Shown here piece by piece: positions 24,515 through 32,565 of a DNA stretch of 64,000 nucleotides. Source of the DNA: Nonomuraea dietziae (GTDB lineage Bacteria; Actinomycetota; Actinomycetes; Streptosporangiales; Streptosporangiaceae); contig NZ_JACIBV010000001.1 in NCBI RefSeq assembly GCF_014195505.1, positions 8,060,001 to 8,124,000 on the forward strand, in the 5' to 3' direction. How positions within the stretch are numbered: the stretch's first letter is position 1; the number at the start of each line of letters is the position of its first letter. Under the pieces are notes generated by a model. It had not been told where the DNA came from. It worked only from the letters and a program-made list of their open reading frames with translations, and made no database searches. Both the position numbers and the translations under genes were made by a program.

Positions 24515-24598
24515 CGCCGTCCCCTTCGCATCGGGTCGTCACCTCGACAGACCGGCGTCCGCAACCATCTCATCGGTCGCAAGGGCATACAAGCCGGA

Positions 24599-24850
24599 CT
24601 AACCCTCAGGCGAGCTCGTCCTCACCGGACTTTCGGGCAGCTCCTTGCCGATCCGCCGGCGCAACACGCCCACCAGGCCGGCGGCGCTGGCCACCTGGCG
24701 TCAGCAGCTCGGCGGCCTCGCTCTGCGGCAGGTGCCGAAGCAAGAGCGCCACCAGGTGCGCCAGCTCGGGTGCCCGGCCAGGTGCCGGCGGCGACGCAGC
24801 GCCAGGTCGGGCCGTAGACGGGCTTCCATTTCCGGGATCGCATCCATCGA
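24599..24850 (-). pseudogene. Possible multiply frameshifted relic
   Basis: Three minus-strand frames join into one protein-like sequence if two one-base shifts are allowed: MDAIPEMEARLRPDLALRR in one, PELAHLVALLLRHLPQSEAA in the next, VASAAGLVGVLRRRIGKEL in the third, ending at the TAG at 24599-24601. The family is not recognised. The remainder of 24515-25015 shows nothing else. Confidence 0.3.
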
Positions 24851-25015
24851 TGTCTTCGCCCAGCCACACCCGCGAGGTCGGCGTGCCAGCACGCTGGCAT
24901 GTCAGCGAGCTGGCATGCCACGCGTTTCCGGGACGGTGTCTACAGGCTGCGCCATGGTCGTGCCCGGCGGCCGATGAGCTGGTGGCCGCCAAGGGCGACG
25001 GCCACCATCCCGCCG

Positions 25016-26047
25016 TCAGGACTTCCAGGCCGGCATCACGTCGAACGGAGCCGCGACCTTGGCGGGGTCGCGTTCGGCGAGGTCTCCGTACATGTCGTCG
25101 ATCAAGACGGCGTCGATCCTGGCCATCGTCTCCGCGTCGAGCGTGTGGCCGGCGGCGACGGCGTTCTCGCGGATCTGCCCGGGACGGGAGGCCCCGATGA
25201 TGGCGCTGGAGACCGCCGGGTTCTGCAGGACCCACGCGACGGCGAGCTGGGCGAGCGTGAGACCGAGCTCGTCGGCGATCGGGCGCAGGCGTTGCACGGC
25301 CGACAACACCGGCCCGCCGAGGTAGCGGCCGACGAAGGTGGAGCCGAGGGAGCTGGTGGCCCGGCTCTCGGCGGGTGGCTGCTGCTCGGGCCGGTACTTG
25401 CCGGTCAGAGTGCCCTGCGCCAGAGGGGAGAAGGCGATCTGGCCCAGGCCCAGCCGGGAGCTCGTGGGCACGATCTCCGGCTCGATGACCCGCCACAACA
25501 GGGAGTACTGCGCCTGGTTGGAGATCAGCGGCACCCTCAGCTCCTTGGCGAGGGCGGCGGCGGCCTCGATCTGGTCGGCTCGCCATTCGGAAACGCCGAG
25601 GTAGAGCACCTTGCCCTGCCGTACCAGGTCCGCGAAAGCGGTCATGGTCTCCTCCAGCGGCGTCTCCTCGTCGAAGCGGTGCGCCTGGTAGAGGTCGATG
25701 TAGTCCGTGCCGAGGTTGCGCAGGGAGGCGTGACAACTGTCGGTGATGTGCTTGCGCGAGAGGCCCTTGTCGTTGGGGCCGGTGCCGGTCGGCAGGCAGA
25801 CCTTGGTGAAGATCTCGATCGACGCGCGGCGCACACCAGACAGGGCTTGGCCGAGCACTCGCTCCGCGGCGCCGTAGTCGGGGCGGCCGTACACGTCCGC
25901 GGTGTCGAAGCTGGTGATGCCGGCGTCAAGGGCCTCGGCCACGCACTGGCGTGCGTTCTCGGCGGCGTCGGCGGAGTGGGTGAGCCAGTTGCCATAGGTG
26001 AGCGCGCTGACCGACAGGCCGCTGGCGCCGAGCTTGCGGTATTCCAT
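25016..26047 (-). CDS. Aldo/keto reductase (first of two paralogues)
   Basis: 343 residues from ATG 26047, chosen because the family N-terminus MEYRKLGASGLSVSAL begins there. Catalytic tetrad of the NADPH-dependent AKR barrel: Asp and Tyr in FDTADVYG, Lys in EIFTKV and His in LYQAHRFD. C-terminal cofactor-binding stretch SSAIIGASRPGQIRENA. It resembles the Kv-channel beta-subunit-like AKRs. Clearly paralogous to the AKR at 53398-54396 (shared PTGTGPNDKGLSRKHIT-like and VRQGKVLYLGVSEW-like blocks). Divergent from a GntR regulator with an inverted repeat between them. Confidence 0.88.
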   Translation of the reverse strand: MEYRKLGASGLSVSALTYGNWLTHSADAAENARQCVAEALDAGITSFDTADVYGRPDYGAAERVLGQALSGVRRASIEIFTKVCLPTGTGPNDKGLSRKHITDSCHASLRNLGTDYIDLYQAHRFDEETPLEETMTAFADLVRQGKVLYLGVSEWRADQIEAAAALAKELRVPLISNQAQYSLLWRVIEPEIVPTSSRLGLGQIAFSPLAQGTLTGKYRPEQQPPAESRATSSLGSTFVGRYLGGPVLSAVQRLRPIADELGLTLAQLAVAWVLQNPAVSSAIIGASRPGQIRENAVAAGHTLDAETMARIDAVLIDDMYGDLAERDPAKVAAPFDVMPAWKS

Positions 26048-26070
26048 GGCACAGCAAGCTAGCATGGACA

Positions 26071-26083
26071 TCCAATCATTGGA
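26071..26083. promoter_or_regulatory. Inverted repeat between AKR and GntR genes
   Basis: Perfect TCCAAT-C-ATTGGA in the 51-base divergent gap, 24 bases from the AKR start and 16 from the regulator start. The size and odd-spaced symmetry suit a FadR/GntR-type operator. Confidence 0.6.
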
Positions 26084-26098
26084 CCTCTGGAGATCTCC

Positions 26099-26818
26099 GT
26101 GCGTACGGTCACCCGAAACTCGCTCGTCGACCAGGCCATTCAGCAGCTACGCGAGGCGATCGTCTCCGGTGAGTGGCCGGTGGGGGAGCGTATCCCTGCC
26201 GAGCCGCAACTGATCGAGCTGCTCGGCGTAGCCCGCAACACGATGCGCGAGGCGGTCCGCGCGCTGGCGCACGCGGGCATGCTGGAGGTACGGCACGGCG
26301 ACGGGACCTACGTGCGCGCCAGGGGCGAGACCGAGGGCGTGCTGATGCGCCGGCTGGAGCTGTCGGACCTGCTGGAGGTGGCGACCGTACGGCGCGGGCT
26401 GGAGGTGGAGGCCGCCCGGCAGGCCGCCGAACGGCACACGCCGGACGACCTGGTACGGCTGGCGGACCTGGCCGGCGGTCCCGACGAGGGCACCATCCAG
26501 GACCGCGTCGCGCGGGCGATCGACTTCCACCTCGCCCTGGTGGACGCTTCCCACAACAAGTTGCTCATCGACCTGTACCGGGCTATCTCCTCTGTGGTCG
26601 CCGCCGGGATGAGCCAGGCCACCGCGGACCCCCGACTGTCCGACGTCGGCACGCGCGAGCATGAGGAACTGCTCGCCGCCATCGCCGGCGGTGATGGCGA
26701 GCAAGCAGCGCAGGCCGCGGGCCGGCACCTGGCCCCGCTGATCGACCAGGTGCGAGCCCGCCTGGCCACGTCGGCATCCGGGAGGACAGGTACGGATTTC
26801 GGCGGTAGGGCTAAATGA
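26099..26818 (+). CDS. FadR-subfamily GntR regulator
   Basis: 239 residues from GTG 26099. N-terminal winged helix: GEWPVGERIPAEPQLIELLGVARNTMREAVRALAHAGML, then RHGDGTYVRA (wing). C-terminal FCD ligand domain with metal-type positions: RRGLEVEAARQAAE, DRVARAIDFHLALVDAS and EHEELLAAIAGGD. Divergently placed next to an aldo/keto reductase gene; it probably represses that gene and itself. Confidence 0.9.
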   Translation: MRTVTRNSLVDQAIQQLREAIVSGEWPVGERIPAEPQLIELLGVARNTMREAVRALAHAGMLEVRHGDGTYVRARGETEGVLMRRLELSDLLEVATVRRGLEVEAARQAAERHTPDDLVRLADLAGGPDEGTIQDRVARAIDFHLALVDASHNKLLIDLYRAISSVVAAGMSQATADPRLSDVGTREHEELLAAIAGGDGEQAAQAAGRHLAPLIDQVRARLATSASGRTGTDFGGRAK

Positions 26819-27167
26819 GCTTCCGTTTCCGCAGTTCAGCGCATCGACTCCTGTTGACGGACACCCGACAGGCCGCACGGAACGCCACTCCGCCGGGGTG
26901 CGGAGTGCCACGTTGCTCCTCGCAGGCCGGTCGGTGGCTGCTGGCGAGTCGGTAGGAACGGGTCGCCGATGCTGTGGCCGGCGAGCGAGTGAGCCTCTCC
27001 CGGCTCGGTGGCCCACGAGGTCGGCTCGGGGGCGGTGTGGCGCTGCAGGATCTCGCGCTGGAAGATCTCCTCAGGCTCCGTGTCGGCCTGTGCGGGCCGC
27101 ATGGCGCCGTTCCAGCGGGTGGTCGGACGGATGGCTCCTGGTCGCAGGACAGCGAGAGCCCGAGCGT
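26819..27167. other. Gap with a hairpin, no supported gene
   Basis: 349 bases between the GntR gene (plus) and a convergent minus-strand gene. A perfect 8-bp stem CACTCCGC / GCGGAGTG with a 6-base loop lies at 26886-26907 and may act as a terminator. An 88-codon minus-strand open frame (26836-27102) has no recognisable features. Confidence 0.4.
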
Positions 27168-27830
27168 TCAGTCCCCCTGACGCCCTTCCGCCGTCCGCCG
27201 CAGTTCCTCGACCAGCTCCAACGAGGTGCGAGCCGCACAGACCTCATCCCACGAGACAGAGCCCGCACCTCGGTTCCACGGACTGTGCACCTCCTCCTCC
27301 AGCGAGCGGAGGGAGGCGGCGTGTTCCTCGTGCAGGACCGCAAGCATGGAATCGCCGCAGCGCGCCGCCTCACCCTCACGCACCTCCCTGCTGGGGTAGT
27401 GATCCGCGGCCAGGCAGAAGACCGTCGGACGGCCCGCCCGGAGCTCCTCCAGCCGGTAGCACACGATGCGGTCCTCATCAGCGGCGGCGGCAGCGGGAAT
27501 CTGCAGGAGCGGCAGCAGATCAGGGTCGCGGGCCACGAGGAGCGACTCGACCTCCGCCATGGGGTCGGGCAAGTCCGTCGGGCCGCCTCGATCAGGCGGG
27601 ACGGCCAGTTGCCAGGGCTGGTTGGTGAAGTACGCCAGGAGGTCCAGGGACCACAGCCCGGCGTCGACGACGGCGAAGACCTCCTCGGGAAACGCGACGC
27701 CATAGCATTCGCGCAGCACCTCGCGCGGACCCAGCCCGTTCCCGTACAGCTCCCGCGCCAGCCGCGCCATGGAGGTGTAGTCGCCGCGGGACGCCTCTGC
27801 CCGCAACCGACCGATATTCTCCGGGGTCAT
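27168..27830 (-). CDS. Hypothetical protein
   Basis: 220 residues from ATG 27830, chosen for the strong AGGAGGG five bases upstream. Soluble, with SMARLARELYGNGLGPREVLRECYG, WSLDLLAYFTNQPW, then an acidic C-terminal helix region. CYRLEELRAGRPTVFCLAADHYP suggests a beta-rich centre. The layout resembles free-standing actinomycete proteins related to immunity proteins, but no family is assigned. Downstream of glnA1 on the same strand and separated from it by a terminator. Confidence 0.6.
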   Translation of the reverse strand: MTPENIGRLRAEASRGDYTSMARLARELYGNGLGPREVLRECYGVAFPEEVFAVVDAGLWSLDLLAYFTNQPWQLAVPPDRGGPTDLPDPMAEVESLLVARDPDLLPLLQIPAAAAADEDRIVCYRLEELRAGRPTVFCLAADHYPSREVREGEAARCGDSMLAVLHEEHAASLRSLEEEVHSPWNRGAGSVSWDEVCAARTSLELVEELRRTAEGRQGD

Positions 27831-27926
27831 CGCGGCCCTCCTCTCGTCGACGGCCCTCAGGATCTCACCGAGCAGCGCAGGGGCCACGCCGGGGGCGGCG
27901 TCACCCCTCAGGCCCCGACCGCAGCT

Positions 27927-27971
27927 GAAAAGGCCGTCGGCCGCGCCCGGGGCGGGCACGGCCGACGGCCT
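27927..27971 (-). terminator. Terminator of glnA1
   Basis: Perfect 13-bp stem CGGCCGACGGCCT... AGGCCGTCGGCCG with a 15-base loop, ending on the minus strand in TTTT. It starts 17 bases past the glnA1 stop. Confidence 0.8.
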
Positions 27972-27987
27972 CACTCACATGACGTGC

Positions 27988-29412
27988 TCACACGTCGTAG
28001 TACATCTCGAACTCGTGCGGGTGCGGGCGCAGGCGGATCGGGTCGACCTCGTTGGTGCGCTTGTAGTCGATCCACGTCTCGATCAGGTCGGGCGTGAACA
28101 CGCCGCCCTCGAGCAGGTAGTCGTGGTCGGCCTCGAGCGCGTCGAGGACCTCCGACAGCGAGCCGGGCACCTGCGGGACGAGACGGGCCTCCTCCGGAGG
28201 CAGCTCGTACAGGTCCTTGTCGACGGGCTCCGGCGGCTCGATCTTGTTGCGGATGCCGTCGATGCCCGCCATCAGCATCGCCGCGAAGGCGAAGTACGGG
28301 TTGCAGGAGGGGTCGGGCACCCTGAACTCGATGCGCTTGGCCTTCGGGTTGGACCCGGTGATCGGGATGCGCACGCAGGCCGAGCGGTTGCGCTGGGAGT
28401 AGACCAGGTTGACGGGCGCCTCGTACCCCGGCACCAGGCGGTGGTAGGAGTTCACCGTCGGGTTGGTGAAGGCCAGCAGCGAGGGCGCGTGCTTCAGCAG
28501 GCCGCCGATGTAGTAGCGGGCGGTGTCGGACAGGCCCGCGTAGCCGACCTCGTCGTAGAAGAGCGGCGAGCCGTCCTTCCACAGCGACTGGTGGCAGTGC
28601 ATGCCGGAGCCGTTGTCACCGAAGATCGGCTTCGGCATGAAGGTGACCGTGTGACCGTACTCGAGGGCCGTGCTCTTGATGACGTACTTGTAGAGCATGA
28701 GGTTGTCGGCCGTCTTGAGCAGCGTGCCGAACTTGAAGTCGATCTCCGCCTGGCCCGCGGTGCCGACCTCGTGGTGCTGCATCTCGACCTCGATGCCGCT
28801 CTCGATGAGATTGCGGACCATCTCCGAGCGCAGGTCGGTGAAGTGGTCCATCGGCGGGACAGGGAAGTAGCCGCCCTTGTAGCGCGGCTTGTAGCCCAGG
28901 TTGCCGCCCTCGGCCGCCTTGCCGGTGTTCCAGGCGCCCTCGATGGAGTCGACGTAGTAGTAGCTCGAGTGCTGGTTGGTCTCGAAGCGCACGTCGTCGA
29001 AGATGTAGAACTCGGCCTCAGGGCCGAAGTAGACCGTGTCGGCGATGCCGGTGCCCTTGAGGTACTCCTCCGCCTTGCGGGCGACGTTGCGCGGGTCGCG
29101 GCTGTAGGCCTCGCCGGTCAGCGGGTCGTGCACGAAGAAGTTGATGTTGAGCGTCTTGTGCTGGCGGAACGGGTCGAGCACGGCACTGGAGGGGTCGGGC
29201 AGCAGGAGCATGTCCGACTCGTGGATGGCCTGGAAACCGCGGATCGACGAGCCGTCGAACATGAGGCCGTCGGAGAAGACGTTCGCGCCGAAGTTCTCGA
29301 CCGGGAAGGTGAAGTGGTGCGTCGTCCCCGGCAGGTCGGTGAACCTGACATCGACGAACTGCACCCCTTCGTCCCTAATGAACTTCAGGACGTCGTCGGC
29401 GGAGTTAAACAC
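27988..29412 (-). CDS. glnA1: Glutamine synthetase type I (adenylylatable)
   Basis: 474 residues from GTG 29412, placed by GGGAGG seven bases upstream and by the conserved start VFNSADDVLKFIRDEGVQFV. Catalytic landmarks: FDGSSIRGFQ, the metal ligands in YFGPEAEFYIFD, EMQHHEVGTAGQAEIDFK, NGSGMHCHQSLW, and NRSACVRIP. The adenylylation Tyr is in KDLYELPPEE (about residue 402), the target of GlnE encoded at 15253-18180. It makes glutamine from glutamate, ammonia and ATP in the cytoplasm. A full four-element GlnR box lies upstream, so nitrogen limitation probably activates it. Confidence 0.96.
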   Translation of the reverse strand: MFNSADDVLKFIRDEGVQFVDVRFTDLPGTTHHFTFPVENFGANVFSDGLMFDGSSIRGFQAIHESDMLLLPDPSSAVLDPFRQHKTLNINFFVHDPLTGEAYSRDPRNVARKAEEYLKGTGIADTVYFGPEAEFYIFDDVRFETNQHSSYYYVDSIEGAWNTGKAAEGGNLGYKPRYKGGYFPVPPMDHFTDLRSEMVRNLIESGIEVEMQHHEVGTAGQAEIDFKFGTLLKTADNLMLYKYVIKSTALEYGHTVTFMPKPIFGDNGSGMHCHQSLWKDGSPLFYDEVGYAGLSDTARYYIGGLLKHAPSLLAFTNPTVNSYHRLVPGYEAPVNLVYSQRNRSACVRIPITGSNPKAKRIEFRVPDPSCNPYFAFAAMLMAGIDGIRNKIEPPEPVDKDLYELPPEEARLVPQVPGSLSEVLDALEADHDYLLEGGVFTPDLIETWIDYKRTNEVDPIRLRPHPHEFEMYYDV

Positions 29413-29463
29413 TCTCGAACCTCCCAGGGGCATGGGCTATCAGGCCGACCGTAGGGGTCGGCC

Positions 29464-29501
29464 GTTTCCGGCCCGTGTCCCGATTGTTTCGCATGTGTTA
29501 A
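29464..29501 (-). promoter_or_regulatory. Complete GlnR box upstream of glnA1
   Basis: On the minus strand the order is TTAAC-N6-GAAAC-N6-GACAC-N6-GAAAC. All four elements keep the six-base spacing of the actinobacterial GlnR consensus (gTnAC-n6-GaAAC twice). It lies 52-89 bases upstream of the glnA1 GTG. Confidence 0.85.
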
Positions 29502-29506
29502 GCCCG

Positions 29507-30493
29507 TCACGTCTCGGAGGAGATCGTGCACGCCTCGTTCTCCTCGGGGGTGAGGTCGTAGGGGTCGCCGGCGTGCTCGGTGGCCCGCTCGGCCACCTTG
29601 TCGCGTGGCGAGTCGGGATAGAAGGGGTGGACGAAGGAGTCGTCGACGTCGCACCTGGCGGGGGTCACCCCGCCGGTGTTCCAGTTGTAGACCCAGACGA
29701 CCAGCTCGCCGTCCTCCCGGTAGACGTGCGCCTCGCCGACGTGGTGGGAGACCACCCGGTGCCGGGTCCACGGCTGGCCCGGCCGCTGGACGGCGTAGAC
29801 GAAGACGTAGCTCATCGAGATCTTCACGCCGGTGCGGCCGTCGTCGCTGTAGCGGCCCAGCGTGGTCTTGCCCTTCACCTTGACGACAGGGGTGGCCAGC
29901 TCGGCGGTCTTCGGCGCGAAGCTGTGCACCCACGCCCTGGTGTTGAAGTCGTCCTTCGCCGCGAACCCGCGGGTCCTGTCGAGGTTCTTCCTGAACCAGG
30001 CGCGCTCCTCCGGGGGCAGCAGGTCGGCGAAGGCCTTGGGCCTGCCTCCCATGAGGGTCGGCACGTCCAGGTGCGAGGCGGCCATGAGGGCCTTGACCCG
30101 CTTGAGGGCGGTGGCCACGTCCTTTTTCGACAGGCCGTGCATGGCCTTGGCGGGAGGCATGACCAGGCCCGCCGCACCGTTGGGGTAGCTTTCGGCCTTG
30201 GAGCCTTCGAAGGGCCCCACCTCCTCGGGTGAACCGGCCACCGGCTCGGTCTCCTCGGGTACGGGTCCGAGAGTCGGCAGCGCGGCCTCGACGGCCGCGA
30301 GCAGGTCAGGCAGCCTGCCCGCCACCGTGCCTCCCGCCGCGATCAGCACGGCGACGACGGCGACCGCCGCGACGGCGGCCACGGTGATCCGGCGGCGGCG
30401 GGACGGGCGGGCGGTGGTCCTCGGGCGTGGTCGCTCGGGTTCCACCTGGGAGACGAGCGCGTTGAAGCGGTCGTCGAGATCGTCGGGGGACAT
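29507..30493 (-). CDS. Single-pass membrane protein of unknown function
   Basis: 328 residues from ATG 30493 (GAAAGG upstream). An N-terminal cytoplasmic tail with basic RPSRRRR is followed by a membrane segment (about 37-58), and the rest is predicted outside. The extracytoplasmic part includes RVKALMAASHLDVPTLM, then a Trp/Tyr-rich beta region (VYAVQRPGQPWTRHRVVSHH, VWVYNWNTGGVTPARCD). The topology resembles anti-sigma-like or receptor-like proteins, but no family is recognised. Lies just upstream of glnA1 on the same strand. Confidence 0.7.
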   Translation of the reverse strand: MSPDDLDDRFNALVSQVEPERPRPRTTARPSRRRRITVAAVAAVAVVAVLIAAGGTVAGRLPDLLAAVEAALPTLGPVPEETEPVAGSPEEVGPFEGSKAESYPNGAAGLVMPPAKAMHGLSKKDVATALKRVKALMAASHLDVPTLMGGRPKAFADLLPPEERAWFRKNLDRTRGFAAKDDFNTRAWVHSFAPKTAELATPVVKVKGKTTLGRYSDDGRTGVKISMSYVFVYAVQRPGQPWTRHRVVSHHVGEAHVYREDGELVVWVYNWNTGGVTPARCDVDDSFVHPFYPDSPRDKVAERATEHAGDPYDLTPEENEACTISSET

Positions 30494-30565
30494 GGATGGA
30501 TCGTGCCTTTCGGGGGGTGTCGAGGCATGATACGGACCGGCACCCCGGGCGGATACCGTTGGGGT

Positions 30566-31033
30566 ATGAGCGGCAAGCAGGAGCAGCCCCGGTGGACCCA
30601 GACCTGGCTGGGAGGGGTGAGGTCGGCGGGGGTCGATCTCGGGTACCCGGGAGAGCGGCTGGGCGTGCCCGAGGAGGGCAGCGGCTCGATGGCCAGGTTC
30701 GGGCGCAGGTTCGGCGCCCTGGTCATCGACTGGCTGATCTGCACGTGGGCCATCGCCCAGGCGCTGCTTCGGATCAACCCCGCCGAGTCGCCGTGGGTGC
30801 CGGTGGCGATCTTCGCGGTGCAGTACCTGCTGCTGGTCGGCTTCCTCGGCCAGACCTTCGGCCACCGGCTGATGGGCATCAGGGTCGCGGCGATGGACGG
30901 CGGGCGGCCCAGGTGGCTTCCCGTGCTGGTGCGCACCATCCTGCTGTGCCTGGCCGTCCCCGCGGTGATCTTCGACCGCGACCAGCGCGGCGTGCACGAC
31001 AGGGTGTCGAACACCATGGTCGTGCGCATGTAG
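30566..31033 (+). CDS. RDD-family membrane protein
   Basis: 155 residues from ATG 30566. The RDD domain begins MARFGRRFGALVIDWLICTW (R and D pair), a second membrane segment follows (WVPVAIFAVQYLLLVGFL), and GQTFGHRLMGIRV and DRDQRGVHDRVSNT complete the signature. From memory, an RDD gene also sits next to glnA in Streptomyces, which supports the synteny. Function unknown; RDD proteins are linked to small-solute or ion handling. Confidence 0.85.
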   Translation: MSGKQEQPRWTQTWLGGVRSAGVDLGYPGERLGVPEEGSGSMARFGRRFGALVIDWLICTWAIAQALLRINPAESPWVPVAIFAVQYLLLVGFLGQTFGHRLMGIRVAAMDGGRPRWLPVLVRTILLCLAVPAVIFDRDQRGVHDRVSNTMVVRM

Positions 31034-31055
31034 GGCAGGATATCCCTAAATTCTG

Positions 31056-31081
31056 TACCCGGTTCATCTATGAACCAGGTA
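31056..31081. promoter_or_regulatory. Operator upstream of the TetR gene
   Basis: GGTTCAT-CT-ATGAACC (31061-31076, perfect), flanked by matching TACC and GGTA, giving a 26-base extended palindrome that ends 10 bases before the TetR start. Likely an autoregulatory site. Confidence 0.7.
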
Positions 31082-31091
31082 TGGTTTCGGC

Positions 31092-31640
31092 ATGGCTGGT
31101 CTGCGCGAGCGCAAGAAGGAACAGACGCGCTGCCGCATCGAGCAGGTGGCGATGCGGTTGTTCGCCGAGCGGGGCTTCGACGACGTCACGGTCAACGAGA
31201 TCGCCGAGGCGGCCGAGGTGGCGAAGGTGACGCTGTTCAAGTACTTCCCCTCCAAGGAGGCGCTGGTCCTCGACGGCGTCAAGGAGGACTTCGCGGGGAT
31301 CGTCGCCGCCCGCCAGGACGACCGGTCGGTCGTCGACGCGGTGCGCGACCACTGCGCCCTGATGGTCAGGGCCGACGCCCCCGAGGTGGCGACCCTGGTC
31401 AGGATCATCTCCGGCAGCCCCGCGCTGCTGGTGGGGTTGCAGGCGGTCCAGGCGGGACAGCGGGCGGAGCTGGCGGCCGTGCTGGCCGCCGAGCAGGACG
31501 AGATCACCGCCCGCCTCATGGCGGCGCAGCTCATGTCCACCGTGACGGCGCTGCAGGAGCTGTTCTTCGAGGGACGTCTCACGGACGACGCGGTGAAACG
31601 CGCCTTCGACCTGCTCGAGAACGGAATGAGGGGACACTGA
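31092..31640 (+). CDS. TetR-family regulator
   Basis: 182 residues. Canonical N-terminal helix-turn-helix: IEQVAMRLFAERGFDDVTVNEIAEAAEVAKVTLFKYFPSKEAL pattern (about 16-58). The C-terminal ligand domain is alpha-helical and unassigned. An extended palindrome directly upstream suggests autoregulation. The downstream GH-like gene begins one base after the stop, so the two are translationally coupled. Confidence 0.9.
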   Translation: MAGLRERKKEQTRCRIEQVAMRLFAERGFDDVTVNEIAEAAEVAKVTLFKYFPSKEALVLDGVKEDFAGIVAARQDDRSVVDAVRDHCALMVRADAPEVATLVRIISGSPALLVGLQAVQAGQRAELAAVLAAEQDEITARLMAAQLMSTVTALQELFFEGRLTDDAVKRAFDLLENGMRGH

Positions 31641-31641
31641 C

Positions 31642-32565
31642 GTGCGCGCCACGGGCATCAACTACGACACGGGCTTCCTGCCCGACCTCTCCAGGAAGAC
31701 CTTCGACCCCGCCGACGTGGCCAGGGAGATGAAGGTGATCGCCAAGGAGCTGCGCTGCACCGCCGTACGGGTGTCGGGGGTGGTGCCCGAGCGGCTGTCG
31801 GTGGCCGCCGAGCAGGCGGCCGCGGCCGGCCTCGAGGTGTGGTTCGCGCCCTTCCCCGTGGACCTGACGCCCGAGGAGATGACCGGGCTCTACGCCGACT
31901 GCGCCGACAGGGCCGAAGCGGTGCGCAGGTCGGGCGCCGAGGTGGTGTTCGTCACGGGGTGCGAGACCAGCGCCTTCGGCCGGGGTTTCATGGCGGGCGA
32001 AACCTACATGGAGCGCATGGAGGCCATGGCCATGGCGGACATCGAGTGGTGGGGCAGGCTCGGACCCGTGCTCGAGCGCCTGAGCCTCTTCCTCGCCGAC
32101 ACCGTGGAGGCGGCGGTCAGGCCGCGCTTCGGCGGGCGCGTCACCTACGCCTCGGGCCCGTGGGAGTTCATCGACTGGACCCCCTTCGACCTGGTCGGCG
32201 TGGACGCCTACCGGGCCGCCTACAACGCGGGCAGCTTCGCCGAGGAGATCCGCGGCCACTTCGAGCACGGCAAGCCGGTCGCCGTCACGGAGTTCGGCAC
32301 CTGCGCCTACACGGGGGCGGGGCAGCTCGGCGGCATGGCCTGGCGCCCTCCCGCCGGCGCGGTGCGTGACGAGGGCGAGCAGGCCCGCTATTTCACCGAG
32401 CTCATGGACGTCTTCGAGGCCGAGGGCGTCGACAGCGCCTTCTGGTTCACCTTCGCCGGGTACAGCCACGAGGGGGAGGACGACCTGGCCTCCTACGGCG
32501 TCGTCAGGATGCCGGGAGGTGAGCCCAAGGAGGTCTTCCACGCCATGGCTAAGCGCCACAGGTGA
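31642..32565 (+). CDS. Glycoside hydrolase-like TIM-barrel protein
   Basis: 307 residues from GTG 31642. Strand/loop pattern of a glycosidase-like barrel: RATGINYDTGF at the start, VWFAPFPVDLTPEEM, VFVTGCETSAFGRGFM (possible acid/base region), DLVGVDAYR, and KPVAVTEFGTCAY, where the Glu is at the usual nucleophile position. Ends FWFTFAGYSHEG, DLASYGVV. Similar proteins have, as I recall, been labelled abortive-infection proteins without good evidence. Intracellular. Coupled to the TetR gene; overlaps the convergent methyltransferase by 17 bases. Confidence 0.65.
   Translation: MRATGINYDTGFLPDLSRKTFDPADVAREMKVIAKELRCTAVRVSGVVPERLSVAAEQAAAAGLEVWFAPFPVDLTPEEMTGLYADCADRAEAVRRSGAEVVFVTGCETSAFGRGFMAGETYMERMEAMAMADIEWWGRLGPVLERLSLFLADTVEAAVRPRFGGRVTYASGPWEFIDWTPFDLVGVDAYRAAYNAGSFAEEIRGHFEHGKPVAVTEFGTCAYTGAGQLGGMAWRPPAGAVRDEGEQARYFTELMDVFEAEGVDSAFWFTFAGYSHEGEDDLASYGVVRMPGGEPKEVFHAMAKRHR

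Noticed and set aside
26836..27102. 88-codon minus-strand ORF in the gap after the GntR gene
   Set aside because: No ribosome site, no motif and irregular codon use; may be chance.
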